Assembly (NCBI RefSeq): GCF_007655005.1
Contig: NZ_SZVW01000006.1
Location: 1-64,000 of the forward strand
Origin: Streptomyces tibetensis
GTDB lineage: Bacteria > Actinomycetota > Actinomycetes > Streptomycetales > Streptomycetaceae
Direction: 5' to 3'
Length of the DNA stretch: 64,000 nt
Shown in pieces: positions 26,644 to 35,687 of this stretch. Position numbers and translations under genes: made by a program. The notes under the pieces are model-generated. The model was not told the DNA's origin. It did not search any database and worked only from the letters and a program-made list of their open reading frames with translations. Position 1 is the first letter of the stretch. Each line of letters opens with the position of its first letter.

Positions 26644-27369
26644 ATGACCGACGACGCCGTCCCGGACCTTCGCGCCTCCGACGCCGACCGTGAACAGGTC
26701 GCCGAGATTTTGCGGGACGCCCTCGCGGAGGGGCGCCTCGACATGGAGGAGTTCGAGGAGCGGCTGGACGCGACGTACAGGGCGCGCACCTACGGGGAGT
26801 TGGCGCCGATCACCCGGGACCTGCCGGCCGCGGGTGTCGCGGTGCCGTCGGTGTCCCTGACGAAAGGACCGGCCGCCGGGCCGGACTGGTCCGGCCGGAT
26901 CGTCGGCGGCGAGGGGTCCTCCTCCTGGGCCGTCGCCGTGATGTCCGGCTTCCAGCGCAAGGGGCGCTGGACGATGCCCCGCCGGTTCACCTGCCTCGCC
27001 TTCTGGGGCGGCGGGGAGATCGACCTGCGCGAGGCGCACTTCGCGGACCGCGAGGTCGAGATCAACGCGATCGCGATCATGGGCGGGGTGGATGTGATCG
27101 TGCCGCCCGGGGTCGAGGTCGTCGTCCGCGGCATCGGCGTCATGGGCGGCTTCGACCACCGCGAGGAGGGCGTGCCGGGCGAGCCGGGCGCACCGAGGGT
27201 GATCGTGAGCGGGTTCGCGCTGTGGGGCGGCGTCGGGGTCCAGCGCAAACCGACCCGCGCGGAGAAGCTGCGGATCCGCGAGGAGCGCCGCCAGGAGAAG
27301 CTGGAGCGCAGGGCGGGGCGGCGGGAGCTGGACGAGCCGCCCCGTCACCACCGTCACGGCGGACACTGA
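26644..27369 (+). CDS. DUF1707 protein with LiaF-like C-terminal domain
   Basis: 241 residues. The DUF1707 domain is at residues ~9-60 (LRASDADREQVAEILRDALAEGRL, EEFEERLDATYRARTYGEL). A central region around FTCLAFWGGGEIDLREAHF and IAIMGGVDVIVPPGVEVVV is the beta-helical LiaF/DUF2154-type domain. Such proteins are tied to envelope-stress sensing in Gram-positives; the role here is inferred. C-terminus is very Arg/Glu-rich. Confidence 0.87.
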   Translation: MTDDAVPDLRASDADREQVAEILRDALAEGRLDMEEFEERLDATYRARTYGELAPITRDLPAAGVAVPSVSLTKGPAAGPDWSGRIVGGEGSSSWAVAVMSGFQRKGRWTMPRRFTCLAFWGGGEIDLREAHFADREVEINAIAIMGGVDVIVPPGVEVVVRGIGVMGGFDHREEGVPGEPGAPRVIVSGFALWGGVGVQRKPTRAEKLRIREERRQEKLERRAGRRELDEPPRHHRHGGH

Positions 27370-27428
27370 GCCCCGGCGGCCGGATGGCCGCCGCCGGCGG
27401 GCGCGTGAGTGCTGCCCCGGCAGCGGTG

Positions 27429-27457
27429 TGCCCGCCGTCTGTGGCAGACGACGGGCA
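27429..27457. terminator. bidirectional terminator between DUF1707 gene and SGNH hydrolase
   Basis: TGCCCG-c-CGTCTG pairs with CAGACG-a-CGGGCA around a 3-base loop, one internal mismatch, between convergent genes. Confidence 0.75.
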
Positions 27458-27487
27458 CGGGACGGGACGGGACGGTGCGGGGCCGGA

Positions 27488-28822
27488 TCACAGCTCCGCC
27501 GGTGCCGACCCCTTCAGCGTCTGCAGGTCGAAGGACTCCGCCATCCGCGCGTACCCCTTGTCGCTGGGGTGCAGATGGTCGCCCGAGTCGTAGTCGGGCC
27601 GCAGCCGCCGCGGGTCGTACGGGTCACGCAGCGCCTGGTCGAAGTCGGCCACGGCGTCGTACACCCGCCCGGCGCGGATCTGCGCGTTGATCGTCTGGCG
27701 GACCTGCTCACGCGCCTCGGTGTACCCGCGGTGTCCTTGGAACGGCATCAGCGTCGCCCCGATCACCTTCACGCCGCGCGCGTGGGCCTGTCCCACCATC
27801 GTGCGCAGCCCGGTCAGGATCGCGTTCGGGTCGGCCAGGCGCGGGTTGCGCAGGATGTCGTTGACGCCGAGGTCGATGACGACGACCTTGACGTTCGTCC
27901 GCTCCAGCACGTCCCGCCCGAAGCGGTTGAGGCCGCTGGGGTTGTCCGCGGGGCGGCCCAGGCCGTCGGCGAGGACCTGGTTGCCGCTGATGCCCTGGTT
28001 GACGACGCTGTAGCGGGGCAGGTCCCGGCCGGCCGCGATCTCCGCGCGTAGCCGGTCGGAGAGCGCGTCGGTCCAGCGGCTGTTGGTGTCCGGCGTGGAG
28101 GTGATGCCGTCCGTGAGGGAGTCGCCGAGGACGACGATCGTGCCGTCGGACTCGTTGCTCAGCACGTCCAGCGCCGTCAGATACCGCCAGGACCCGATCC
28201 GCTCGGTGTACGGCGTGCCCGTGGCGTCCTGCGCGTGGTCGCCCTGGGCGACGTAGGAGATCTGCCGGGCGTGCCGGTGGTAGGTCACCGGGCCGGAGCT
28301 GGTGGGCGTGTAGGTGGTGATCAGGACGTCGGAGTCGTGCGGGACGACCACCCGTACGGCGTCGCTCATGACCTGCCGGCCGGGCGGGATGACGACCGCG
28401 GGGCCGCCGCCGAAGGTCAGCTGGCGCATGGTGTCCGCGAGTGCCGCCGCCGTACCGCTGCCGGCGGAGACGGCGATCGTCGCCCGCGTGATGCTCAGCG
28501 GCGACTGGCCGTAGAGATTGGACAGCGTCACGCGGGCACTCGTACCGCCGACACTGGTGTGGACGACGTTGCGGACCGAACGGTCCGCCATGCCCGTGGC
28601 CTCCGTGCCGGGTTCGGCGGCGGAGGGGGACGCGGACCAGGTGCCGACCCAGGTGCCGGTGGAGGCGGGTGCGGCGGAGTTGTGATTGACGCGGCCGTCG
28701 CCGATGGCGTTCCGGTTGCGCGTGCCGTCGTCGGACCCCACGCCGACGTATATGGCGGTGGAAAGGGCCACGATCGCTGCGACGACCAGGGCCAGGAGGG
28801 CGTAACCACGTCCTCGGGTCAT
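27488..28822 (-). CDS. secreted SGNH/GDSL hydrolase
   Basis: 444 residues from ATG 28822 (GAGGAG upstream). N-terminal signal or anchor (YALLALVVAAIVALSTAIYV) then a ~170-residue N-terminal domain and the SGNH catalytic domain: block I IVVLGDSLTDGI with the nucleophile, block II Gly near VNQGISGNQVL, block III GVNDI with the Asn, block V GDHLHPSDKGY with Asp/His. An extracellular esterase or lipase; substrate not determined. Confidence 0.9.
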   Translation of the reverse strand: MTRGRGYALLALVVAAIVALSTAIYVGVGSDDGTRNRNAIGDGRVNHNSAAPASTGTWVGTWSASPSAAEPGTEATGMADRSVRNVVHTSVGGTSARVTLSNLYGQSPLSITRATIAVSAGSGTAAALADTMRQLTFGGGPAVVIPPGRQVMSDAVRVVVPHDSDVLITTYTPTSSGPVTYHRHARQISYVAQGDHAQDATGTPYTERIGSWRYLTALDVLSNESDGTIVVLGDSLTDGITSTPDTNSRWTDALSDRLRAEIAAGRDLPRYSVVNQGISGNQVLADGLGRPADNPSGLNRFGRDVLERTNVKVVVIDLGVNDILRNPRLADPNAILTGLRTMVGQAHARGVKVIGATLMPFQGHRGYTEAREQVRQTINAQIRAGRVYDAVADFDQALRDPYDPRRLRPDYDSGDHLHPSDKGYARMAESFDLQTLKGSAPAEL

Positions 28823-29017
28823 GCTGTTCAGTTCTCCTCGGGCGATGGGAGCCCAAGGCTCCGATCTGATGTGCCCATGATGCGGCATGGGCCGGGGGAA
28901 GCTCACAGCACCCCGTGGCAATTACCCCCTTCCGACAGACGCCGGGAACTCCTGTTCCGTTCCAGGAGTCGGTCAGGAAGGGACAATGTGTGCGGGATCA
29001 CCGAGCGGGTGGAGCGG

Positions 29018-30361
29018 ATGGAACGGACGAAAGCAGCAGAAAAGGGTGCCGGTGTCGGAGGGCAGCATGCCCGCCCCGGCGTCGCGGTGAACCGTGCGAT
29101 GGCGACGTTCAGCCCTGCGGACGAGGAGAAACAGCGCGGCGTACGCCGTATGAAGCTCACCGCCACCGGGCTCCTGGTGTTCGTGGCGCTGGTCTACGTC
29201 CTGTCGACCTGGGGGCACAACTCCGGCGCGGGGACCTGGGCGGCCTATGTCGCCGCCGCCTCCGAGGCGGGCATGGTCGGCGCGCTCGCGGACTGGTTCG
29301 CCGTCACCGCCCTCTTCCGGCACCCCCTCGGCATCCCCATCCCGCACACCGCGATCATCCCCACCAAGAAGGACCAGCTGGGCGTCTCCCTGGGCGAGTT
29401 CGTCGGTGAGAACTTCCTCTCCGAGGACGTCGTACGGCAGCGGCTGCGCGCCGTCGGCATCGGCAGCCGCCTCGGCGCCTGGCTCGCCGTCCCCGAACAT
29501 GCCGACCGGGTCACCGCCGAGCTGTCCACCGCCCTGCGCGGCGCCCTGACGGTCCTGCGCGACTCCGACGTCCAGGCAGTCGTCGGCGAGGCCATCACGC
29601 GCCGTGCGAACGCCCAGGAGATCGGGCCCGGCATCGGCAAGATGCTGGACAAGGTCGTCGCCGACGGCGGCCACAAACGGGTCGTCGACCTCGTCGTCAC
29701 CCGTGCGCACGACTGGCTGGTGCTGCATCGCGACGAGGTGATGGACGCCGTGGAGGGCGGCGCCCCGGGCTGGACGCCGAAGTTCGTCGACCGCAAGGTC
29801 GGCGAGCGTGTCTACCGGGAACTGCTGCGCTTCGCCACCGAGATGCGCGACATGCCCGGCCACCCGGCGCGCAGCGCCCTGGACCGCTTCCTCACGGACT
29901 TCGCGACCGACCTCCAGTCCGACACCGACACCCGCGCCCGCGTCGAGCGGCTCAAGGGCGAGGTGCTGGGCCGTGGCGAGGTCCAGGACCTCATCGCCAG
30001 CGCCTGGACGGCCGTACGATCCATGATCGTCTCGGCGGCCGAGGACGAGCGCAGCGAGTTGCGGCTGCGCGTACGGGCGTCCCTGCTGTCGCTGGGTTCG
30101 CGGATGGCGGGCGAGCGCAAGGTGCAGGACAAGGTCGACCAGTGGGTGGAGGACGCGGCCGTCTACGTCGTCACCACCTACCGCACGGAGATCACCTCTC
30201 TGATCACCGACACCGTGGCGAGCTGGGACGCCGAGCACACCACGAAGAAGATCGAGGCGAACATCGGTCGCGACCTGCAGTTCATCCGCATCAACGGCAC
30301 GGTCGTCGGCTCCCTGGCCGGCCTGCTCATCTACACGGTGTCGCACGCACTGGGCGCGTGA
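29018..30361 (+). CDS. DUF445 family membrane protein
   Basis: 447 residues from ATG 29018 (GTGGAG just before). One N-terminal helix (LTATGLLVFVALVYVLS), then GAWAAYVA..GMVGALADWFAVTALFRHPLGIPIPHTAIIPTKKD, the hallmark of DUF445, and a C-terminal helix (NGTVVGSLAGLLIYTVSHAL). The long middle is helical and charged. DUF445 proteins are widespread inner-membrane proteins of unknown function. Confidence 0.9.
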   Translation: MERTKAAEKGAGVGGQHARPGVAVNRAMATFSPADEEKQRGVRRMKLTATGLLVFVALVYVLSTWGHNSGAGTWAAYVAAASEAGMVGALADWFAVTALFRHPLGIPIPHTAIIPTKKDQLGVSLGEFVGENFLSEDVVRQRLRAVGIGSRLGAWLAVPEHADRVTAELSTALRGALTVLRDSDVQAVVGEAITRRANAQEIGPGIGKMLDKVVADGGHKRVVDLVVTRAHDWLVLHRDEVMDAVEGGAPGWTPKFVDRKVGERVYRELLRFATEMRDMPGHPARSALDRFLTDFATDLQSDTDTRARVERLKGEVLGRGEVQDLIASAWTAVRSMIVSAAEDERSELRLRVRASLLSLGSRMAGERKVQDKVDQWVEDAAVYVVTTYRTEITSLITDTVASWDAEHTTKKIEANIGRDLQFIRINGTVVGSLAGLLIYTVSHALGA

Positions 30362-30431
30362 GGCTTAGGGCGTAAGAGAAGCCTGTCAGGGCACTCGATC
30401 CGGGTTCCGCTCGAAGAGGAGGAGGGGGCCC

Positions 30432-31940
30432 ATGACCACCGCCCAGGCCGACACCGGCCACACCGTGACCACCGACATCCCCGCCCGCCTCGACCGTCTC
30501 CCGTGGTCGCGCTGGCACTGGACGATCGTCATCGGTCTCGGCACCGTGTGGATCCTCGACGGACTCGAAGTCACCGTCGTGGGCAACATCGCCAGCCGTC
30601 TGTCGGAGCCGGGCAGCGGCCTGCCCATCACCTCCGGCGAGGTCACCGGCATGGCAGCCGCCCTGTACGTGGCGGGCGCCTGCCTGGGCGCGTTGTTCTG
30701 GGGCCGCCTGACCGACAAATGGGGGCGTAAAAAGCTCTTCATGATCACCCTGGCGGTGTACCTGGCCGCCACGGCCCTCACCGCGATCTCCTTCGACACC
30801 TGGTGGTTCTTCCTCTTCCGGTTCCTGACCGGCTTCGGCATCGGCGGCGAGTACGCGGCCATCAACTCCGCGATCGACGAACTGATCCCCAAGGAGTACC
30901 GCGGCCGCACCGACCTGATGATCAACGGCAGCTTCTGGCTGGGTGCGGTCTTCGGCTCGCTGCTGTCGATCGTCGCGCTGGACACGGACATCTTCGCGGC
31001 GAACGTCGGCTGGCGCCTCACCTTCGCGCTCGGTGCGGTCCTCGCCCTGGTCATCCTCCTGGTCCGCCGGCACGTCCCCGAAAGCCCGCGCTGGCTGCTG
31101 ATCCACGGCCGCGACGACGAAGCGGAACGCATCGTCTCCTCCATCGAACGAAAGATCGAGGAGGAGAGGGGCGAGCCGCTGCCCCGCGCCGAGGGCGAGA
31201 TCACCATCCACCAGCGCCGCAGCGTCTCCTTCGTGGAGATCGCCCGCACGGTCTTCTCCGACTACCGCAAGCGGGCCGTCCTCGGCTTCTCCCTGTTCAT
31301 CGGCCAGGCCTTCCTCTACAACGCGATCACCTTCGGCTTCGGCGCGATCCTCACCAAGTTCTTCGACGTCCCGAGCGGCCACACCGGCTACTACTTCGCC
31401 GTCATCGCCATCGGCAACTTCGTCGGCCCGCTGCTCCTGGGCAAGCTCTTCGACACGGTCGGCCGCCGCATCATGATCTCCGGCACGTACATCCTGTCCG
31501 GCCTGCTCCTCTTCGGCACGGCCTGGCTCTTCGACCGGGGCTCCCTGAGCGCGACCACGATGACGGCCTGCTGGTGCGCGGTCCTGTTCTTCGCCTCGGC
31601 CGGCGCGTCCAGCGCCTACCTGACGGTCTCCGAGGTCTTCCCCATGGAGACCCGGGCGATGTCGATCGCGTTCTTCTACGCCCTCGGCACCGCGGCCGGC
31701 GGCATCAGCGGCCCGCTCCTCTTCTCCAAGCTCACGGAAACCGGCGTCGTCGGCGACACGGTCCTCGCCTTCTCGATCGGCGCGACCCTGATGTGCCTGG
31801 CCGGCCTGGTGGCAGCCCTCCTCGCGGTGAAGGCGGAACGCCGCTCCCTGGAGGACATCGCCAAGCCGCTGACGGCGGCGGACGGCGGCGCTGAGGGTGA
31901 CGCCTCCGTCGGCTCGGAACCGAGGCGGGCGACGGGCTGA
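30432..31940 (+). CDS. MFS transporter (sugar/aromatic acid porter type)
   Basis: 502 residues, 12 predicted helices. Motif A appears after helix 2 as GRLTDKWGRKKLF and again after helix 8 as GKLFDTVGRRIM. RFLTGFGIGGEYAAINSAIDELIP fits the metabolite-proton symporter/sugar-porter group. The helix 6-7 loop contains PESPRWLL. GAGGAGG precedes the ATG. Substrate unknown. Confidence 0.9.
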   Translation: MTTAQADTGHTVTTDIPARLDRLPWSRWHWTIVIGLGTVWILDGLEVTVVGNIASRLSEPGSGLPITSGEVTGMAAALYVAGACLGALFWGRLTDKWGRKKLFMITLAVYLAATALTAISFDTWWFFLFRFLTGFGIGGEYAAINSAIDELIPKEYRGRTDLMINGSFWLGAVFGSLLSIVALDTDIFAANVGWRLTFALGAVLALVILLVRRHVPESPRWLLIHGRDDEAERIVSSIERKIEEERGEPLPRAEGEITIHQRRSVSFVEIARTVFSDYRKRAVLGFSLFIGQAFLYNAITFGFGAILTKFFDVPSGHTGYYFAVIAIGNFVGPLLLGKLFDTVGRRIMISGTYILSGLLLFGTAWLFDRGSLSATTMTACWCAVLFFASAGASSAYLTVSEVFPMETRAMSIAFFYALGTAAGGISGPLLFSKLTETGVVGDTVLAFSIGATLMCLAGLVAALLAVKAERRSLEDIAKPLTAADGGAEGDASVGSEPRRATG

Positions 31941-32210
31941 GGATGCCTCGGCCGAAGCCGTCCGGGCCCGCCGTGGGTTCGCCTGCCACAGCCTGGACGG
32001 CCATCGGCCCGGCACCGCATCGACCGGGCGCTGCCGGAGCTGCTGCCTGCCACTGAATTTCGTCCCGACCGCCCCGGCCGCGGCGCCGAACGGCGTCTCC
32101 CGGGCCGGTCCTCTTCCCCTTCCGGTCCACCTCACCACTTCAAGGATTCCGAGTGGACGTCACCAGGTAACGGGTGTGGACTGGATATCTGGGGTGGAGG
32201 TGGAAAAAGG

Positions 32211-34313
32211 ATGAAAGGGCTACCGTTTCGACTCGAAATAATTGAAGGCGCTACCGAATGGATCGTTCGGTGTTCATCCGAGTGCGGCGAAGCGAGCATA
32301 CGTGTAGCCCCTCCTTATTCCGAGAGTGAACTCAAAACTACGCTGGCGCGCGTGGAAACAGCGCTGACCAGGTCGTACAGCCCGGTGGTAACTCGCGGTA
32401 CAGCTACACCCGAGAGGTCGGTTCGGGAATTCGGAAAACGCCTCACTGAGGTGGTCATCCGGGATGCTATATCCCTCCAGCTGGATCGGTGCATAAATCG
32501 CGCCAAAACGCAGGAGAGGCCGTTGCGCATATTGGTGCGCACGGACGGACCGCATGTGGGACGTATTCCTTGGGAATATCTCGTCGACCCCTCCCGTAAG
32601 GACTATCTGGCCCTTCGCGTGCCCGTCGTGCGCGACCTGCGCCTGATGGACCCCGTTCCGCCCCTGACGCTCACGCTTCCCCTCCGAGTGCTAGGAATAT
32701 CGGCGCGTCCGAGCGACCTCCCCCCTCTGGAAGAGAAACGGGAACGTGACCGGATAGCGCATGCTCTGCAGCGGAACAGTTCCGACAACGTGGACGTTCA
32801 CTGGCTCCCCGGGGATCGCTGGCAGGATCTCGCGCAGGCTTTGAGATCCGGCACGTGGCACGTCCTCCACTGCGTCTGCCATGGCGGCTTCGACGAGGAT
32901 CTCAATGCGGGATACATACAGCTTTCGGGTGACGACGGTTCTGCAATGCGTCTCCACGCCGGCGACTTCGAGCGGCTCATCGCCCACAGTCCGCATCTGC
33001 GTCTCGTTGTTCTGAACGCTTGCGACTCCGCTGTGAGCGGAGACGAGGACGTCTTCACGAGTACCGCTGCCAGCCTCTTGCTCGCCGGAGTGCCGGCCGT
33101 GGTCGCGATGCAGTACGAAATCACCGACGAGGCCGCTCTCGTCTTCGCTTCTTCGTTCTACGAGGGGATTGCTGACGGGCTTCCAGTCGACCGGGCGGTC
33201 ACGCGTGCCCGCGAAGAAGTCAAGATGCGCCAGGGCAGTCTGGAGTGGGCCACCCCCGTCCTTTTCCTCGCGTCCGATCAGACCCGGGTGTTCGCCTCGG
33301 TCGACGAGCCGCCGCAGCGCCCCACCACCCCGCCCTCACGGCAGGGCATCACGACAGATCCGATCACCCTGATCAAGCCGAAACTCGAGGAGCAGTCGCC
33401 CGAGAGGATCGGTGTACTCGCAGAGGCCGGGCCGTGTTCTCGCCTGGCGCTCGGGCCTGCGAATCTGCTTGCAGCGGCCTGCGAGGACGGCCTGATCCGG
33501 GTCTTCACGGCCACGGACGGGGAACTGGTTGCCCAATGCCAGCCCGTGCAGCGCGAAAATCCCGTTTCCCTGGCTTGGAGTCCCTGGCGACGGCACGTGG
33601 CCAGTCGGCATGAGGACGGCACGGTCGTGGTCTGGGACCTGCAAACCGAATCTGCGGTATGTGTCATCAGCCCTGGAGGGCAGAGCGACACCCTCGCTTT
33701 CAGTGCGGACGGCCGCTGGCTGGCGCTGACTGTGGGTAATCATCTGCATGTCTACGACGCGCGTGGAGCGCGAGTCCGCGACCTCCAAGCCTGGCCGGAG
33801 AAGAAGGGCGGAATGCTGCGCACGGGCGAGAAAGCGACACCGGGGCCCGTGACTTTCACACCGGGTGACCGGTACGTACTCGCAGCCTGCGGTGACAACT
33901 CGGTGCGACAGCTGAACGGGCACGGGCAATCCGTCATGACCTGGCCGCACCACCAACCCGTGCTCTCCCTTGCTTGTACGGAAGACCTCGTGGCTACCGG
34001 CTGCTTGGACGGGCAGGTGCGTTTCTGGTCCTGGCAGGGCCGGCTCGTCCGCCGAACAGGATATGGAAAACCCGCCCGGCATCTGGCGTTCTCCACCGAC
34101 TTCCCGGTGCTCGCCGTCGCCGATGAAGAAGGCACCGTCACCTTCCGCGATGTGAACGGTGGGAGATCGTCCGTTGCGGCGAAGCTGATGGGTCAGCCCG
34201 CAGGAGTGGCGTTTCTCGCAAACGGCACGGGTTTCGTGACCGGCACACGCACCGGTGTGATCGAGCGCTGGGCGCTGCCCGACTGGATCGTGGACTTGGG
34301 AGGCGCATCATGA
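32211..34313 (+). CDS. CHAT-domain caspase-like peptidase with C-terminal WD40 propeller
   Basis: 700 residues. Residues ~1-360 form a CHAT domain: WHVLHCVCHGGFDEDL gives the catalytic His (H224) and VVLNACDSAVSGDEDVF the catalytic Cys (C271), followed by GVPAVVAMQYEITDEAALVFASSFYEGI. Residues ~400-700 hold about seven WD40-like blades (examples: ACEDGLIRVFTATDG, EDGTVVVWDLQ, TGCLDGQVRFWSWQG). The propeller probably senses a partner and the protease cuts in response. Base composition is less GC-rich than the core genes. It overlaps the next gene by ATGA. Confidence 0.9.
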   Translation: MKGLPFRLEIIEGATEWIVRCSSECGEASIRVAPPYSESELKTTLARVETALTRSYSPVVTRGTATPERSVREFGKRLTEVVIRDAISLQLDRCINRAKTQERPLRILVRTDGPHVGRIPWEYLVDPSRKDYLALRVPVVRDLRLMDPVPPLTLTLPLRVLGISARPSDLPPLEEKRERDRIAHALQRNSSDNVDVHWLPGDRWQDLAQALRSGTWHVLHCVCHGGFDEDLNAGYIQLSGDDGSAMRLHAGDFERLIAHSPHLRLVVLNACDSAVSGDEDVFTSTAASLLLAGVPAVVAMQYEITDEAALVFASSFYEGIADGLPVDRAVTRAREEVKMRQGSLEWATPVLFLASDQTRVFASVDEPPQRPTTPPSRQGITTDPITLIKPKLEEQSPERIGVLAEAGPCSRLALGPANLLAAACEDGLIRVFTATDGELVAQCQPVQRENPVSLAWSPWRRHVASRHEDGTVVVWDLQTESAVCVISPGGQSDTLAFSADGRWLALTVGNHLHVYDARGARVRDLQAWPEKKGGMLRTGEKATPGPVTFTPGDRYVLAACGDNSVRQLNGHGQSVMTWPHHQPVLSLACTEDLVATGCLDGQVRFWSWQGRLVRRTGYGKPARHLAFSTDFPVLAVADEEGTVTFRDVNGGRSSVAAKLMGQPAGVAFLANGTGFVTGTRTGVIERWALPDWIVDLGGAS

Positions 34314-34741
34314 CAGACCCGGAGGTTGAGATCTTCTGGCCTTCGTCCCTCCCGTCCGATCCGGCCACGGAGGCGCAGGGCCTGCTGGACGAGGCTGGAA
34401 TCCACACCACCTGCATGTTGCGCCCGACACGGCGAGGGGCGGCCGACGTCGTGCTCGTGCTGGTCACCACAGCTGTCCTTGAACCGTTTCTCCGCACTCT
34501 GTTCCAGGGGCTGGCGGAGGAGGCTCACAGAGGGTTGAGGACGTTTGTCGACCGACTGCTGGCACGATCGTCGAAAAGCCAAAAGGCGCCGGAAGAACTG
34601 GTCATTCAAGCGTCCGAAGGCGGTCGCATCACGTTCACGACGAATCTTCCGGACCAGGCATATCAGCAGGCCGTCGACCTGGATGCCCGCGACGGACGGT
34701 GGGCCTGGGACGCGCAACGCGTCATGTGGGTCCCCGTCTGA
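34310..34741 (+). CDS. hypothetical protein coupled to the CHAT-WD40 gene
   Basis: 143 residues. Its ATG overlaps the CHAT gene stop by 4 bases, so the two are translated together. The first ~65 residues alternate acidic and hydrophobic stretches (ADVVLVLVTTAVLEPFLRTLF could be a buried or amphipathic helix), then a linker and a compact C-terminal part with ITFTTNLPDQAYQQAVDL. No domain is recognised. It is a candidate cofactor, inhibitor or target of the CHAT protease. Confidence 0.75.
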   Translation: MTDPEVEIFWPSSLPSDPATEAQGLLDEAGIHTTCMLRPTRRGAADVVLVLVTTAVLEPFLRTLFQGLAEEAHRGLRTFVDRLLARSSKSQKAPEELVIQASEGGRITFTTNLPDQAYQQAVDLDARDGRWAWDAQRVMWVPV

Positions 34742-34770
34742 ACGAATAATCTGGAGGGAGACAACGGGCC

Positions 34771-35196
34771 ATGGCAGACAATCGCGCATCGCAGTCATCC
34801 GACGACGGTTCATGGGGACCAGAGAGTCCTTGGCAGGAGTCGTCCACGTCGGCGCAAGGTCAGCAATCACAAATGCCGGAAGGGCACCAGTCGTTCGGCG
34901 AGCAGCCGTGGCAAGGCTCGTATCCAGGACAGAGAACGACTCCGCCCACCTACATGGTGGGGGCCATCCTCGTCACGCTCTTCTGCTTCTTCCCGACCGG
35001 GATCGCCGCCATAGTCTTCTCCTCGCAGGTCTCAGCCAAGACCACTGCGGGTGACATTGCAGGAGCTGCTGAAGCCTCACGGAAAGCCCGGCTCTGGATC
35101 ATCGTCAGCCTGGCGGCCGGCGTGCTCGCCTGGATCATCTTGATGGTTGTCTCGCTGTCCACGTCCAGCACCACGGCCCTGATGCCGACACCGTGA
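34771..35196 (+). CDS. CD225/dispanin-like small membrane protein
   Basis: 141 residues. The N-terminal ~60 residues are Ser/Gln/Pro-rich. Then PPTYMVGAILVTLFCFFP, TGIAAIVFSSQVSAK and AAEASRKARLWIIV follow the CD225 pattern: a first intramembrane segment, a conserved cytoplasmic loop with small and basic residues, then a second helix. GGAGGGAG lies before ATG 34771. It overlaps the DUF2752 gene by 4 bases. Bacterial dispanins have no settled function. Confidence 0.82.
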   Translation: MADNRASQSSDDGSWGPESPWQESSTSAQGQQSQMPEGHQSFGEQPWQGSYPGQRTTPPTYMVGAILVTLFCFFPTGIAAIVFSSQVSAKTTAGDIAGAAEASRKARLWIIVSLAAGVLAWIILMVVSLSTSSTTALMPTP

Positions 35197-35621
35197 ATCC
35201 ACTGAGTCCCCGGGCTCGTCCGGCGGGGTGGGCTCCGGCGCCGCGTCCCGTGCGCGACGCCTGGGCAGGTGCCGGGCTCTTTGCGACCTTGTGCGTCGTC
35301 ACAGCCCTCGTGGACCCCACGCGTCCCGGTCGATTCCCCGCCTGTCCCTTCCGGGCCACCACGGGCTTCGACTGTCCAGGGTGCGGCAGCCTGCGCGCAC
35401 TTCACGAGCTCGTTCACGGCCACCTGGCAGCCGCAGCGGACTACAACTTGCTCCTGGTCGCATTCCTGCCCTGCGCTGCGGCGGTGTGGCTCCGCGCCGT
35501 CACGGGCAGAGCCCGACCGAGGGTTCTTCCCAAGTGGAGTGCACCGGTGACGGTCATCATGCTCGTCGTCTGGGCCGTCATCCGCAATCTGCCCGTGCTC
35601 GGAGGAGTGCTGGGCGCTTGA
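35193..35621 (+). CDS. DUF2752 family membrane protein
   Basis: 142 residues, GTG start overlapping the previous stop. The DUF2752 motif is clear: ACPFRATTGFDCPGCGSLRALHELVHGHLAAAADYN, with the CPxCG cysteine pair, flanked by membrane helices (AGLFATLCVVTALV, LLLVAFLPCAAAVWLRAV, VIMLVVWAVIRNLPVL). The pairing of CD225-type and DUF2752 genes is common in actinobacteria. Function unknown. Confidence 0.87.
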   Translation: MNPLSPRARPAGWAPAPRPVRDAWAGAGLFATLCVVTALVDPTRPGRFPACPFRATTGFDCPGCGSLRALHELVHGHLAAAADYNLLLVAFLPCAAAVWLRAVTGRARPRVLPKWSAPVTVIMLVVWAVIRNLPVLGGVLGA

Positions 35622-35687
35622 ACAGCACCGCGCGCGTGAGCCGGCCCGCGCAAGCACCCACCAGCGCTCCCCGCATGCGTTCCGGTG

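Noticed and set aside
31897..32214. 105-codon frame overlapping the CHAT gene start
   Set aside because: No family features; most of it is the antisense-like continuation of GC-rich MFS downstream sequence. Only its last codons overlap the true start.
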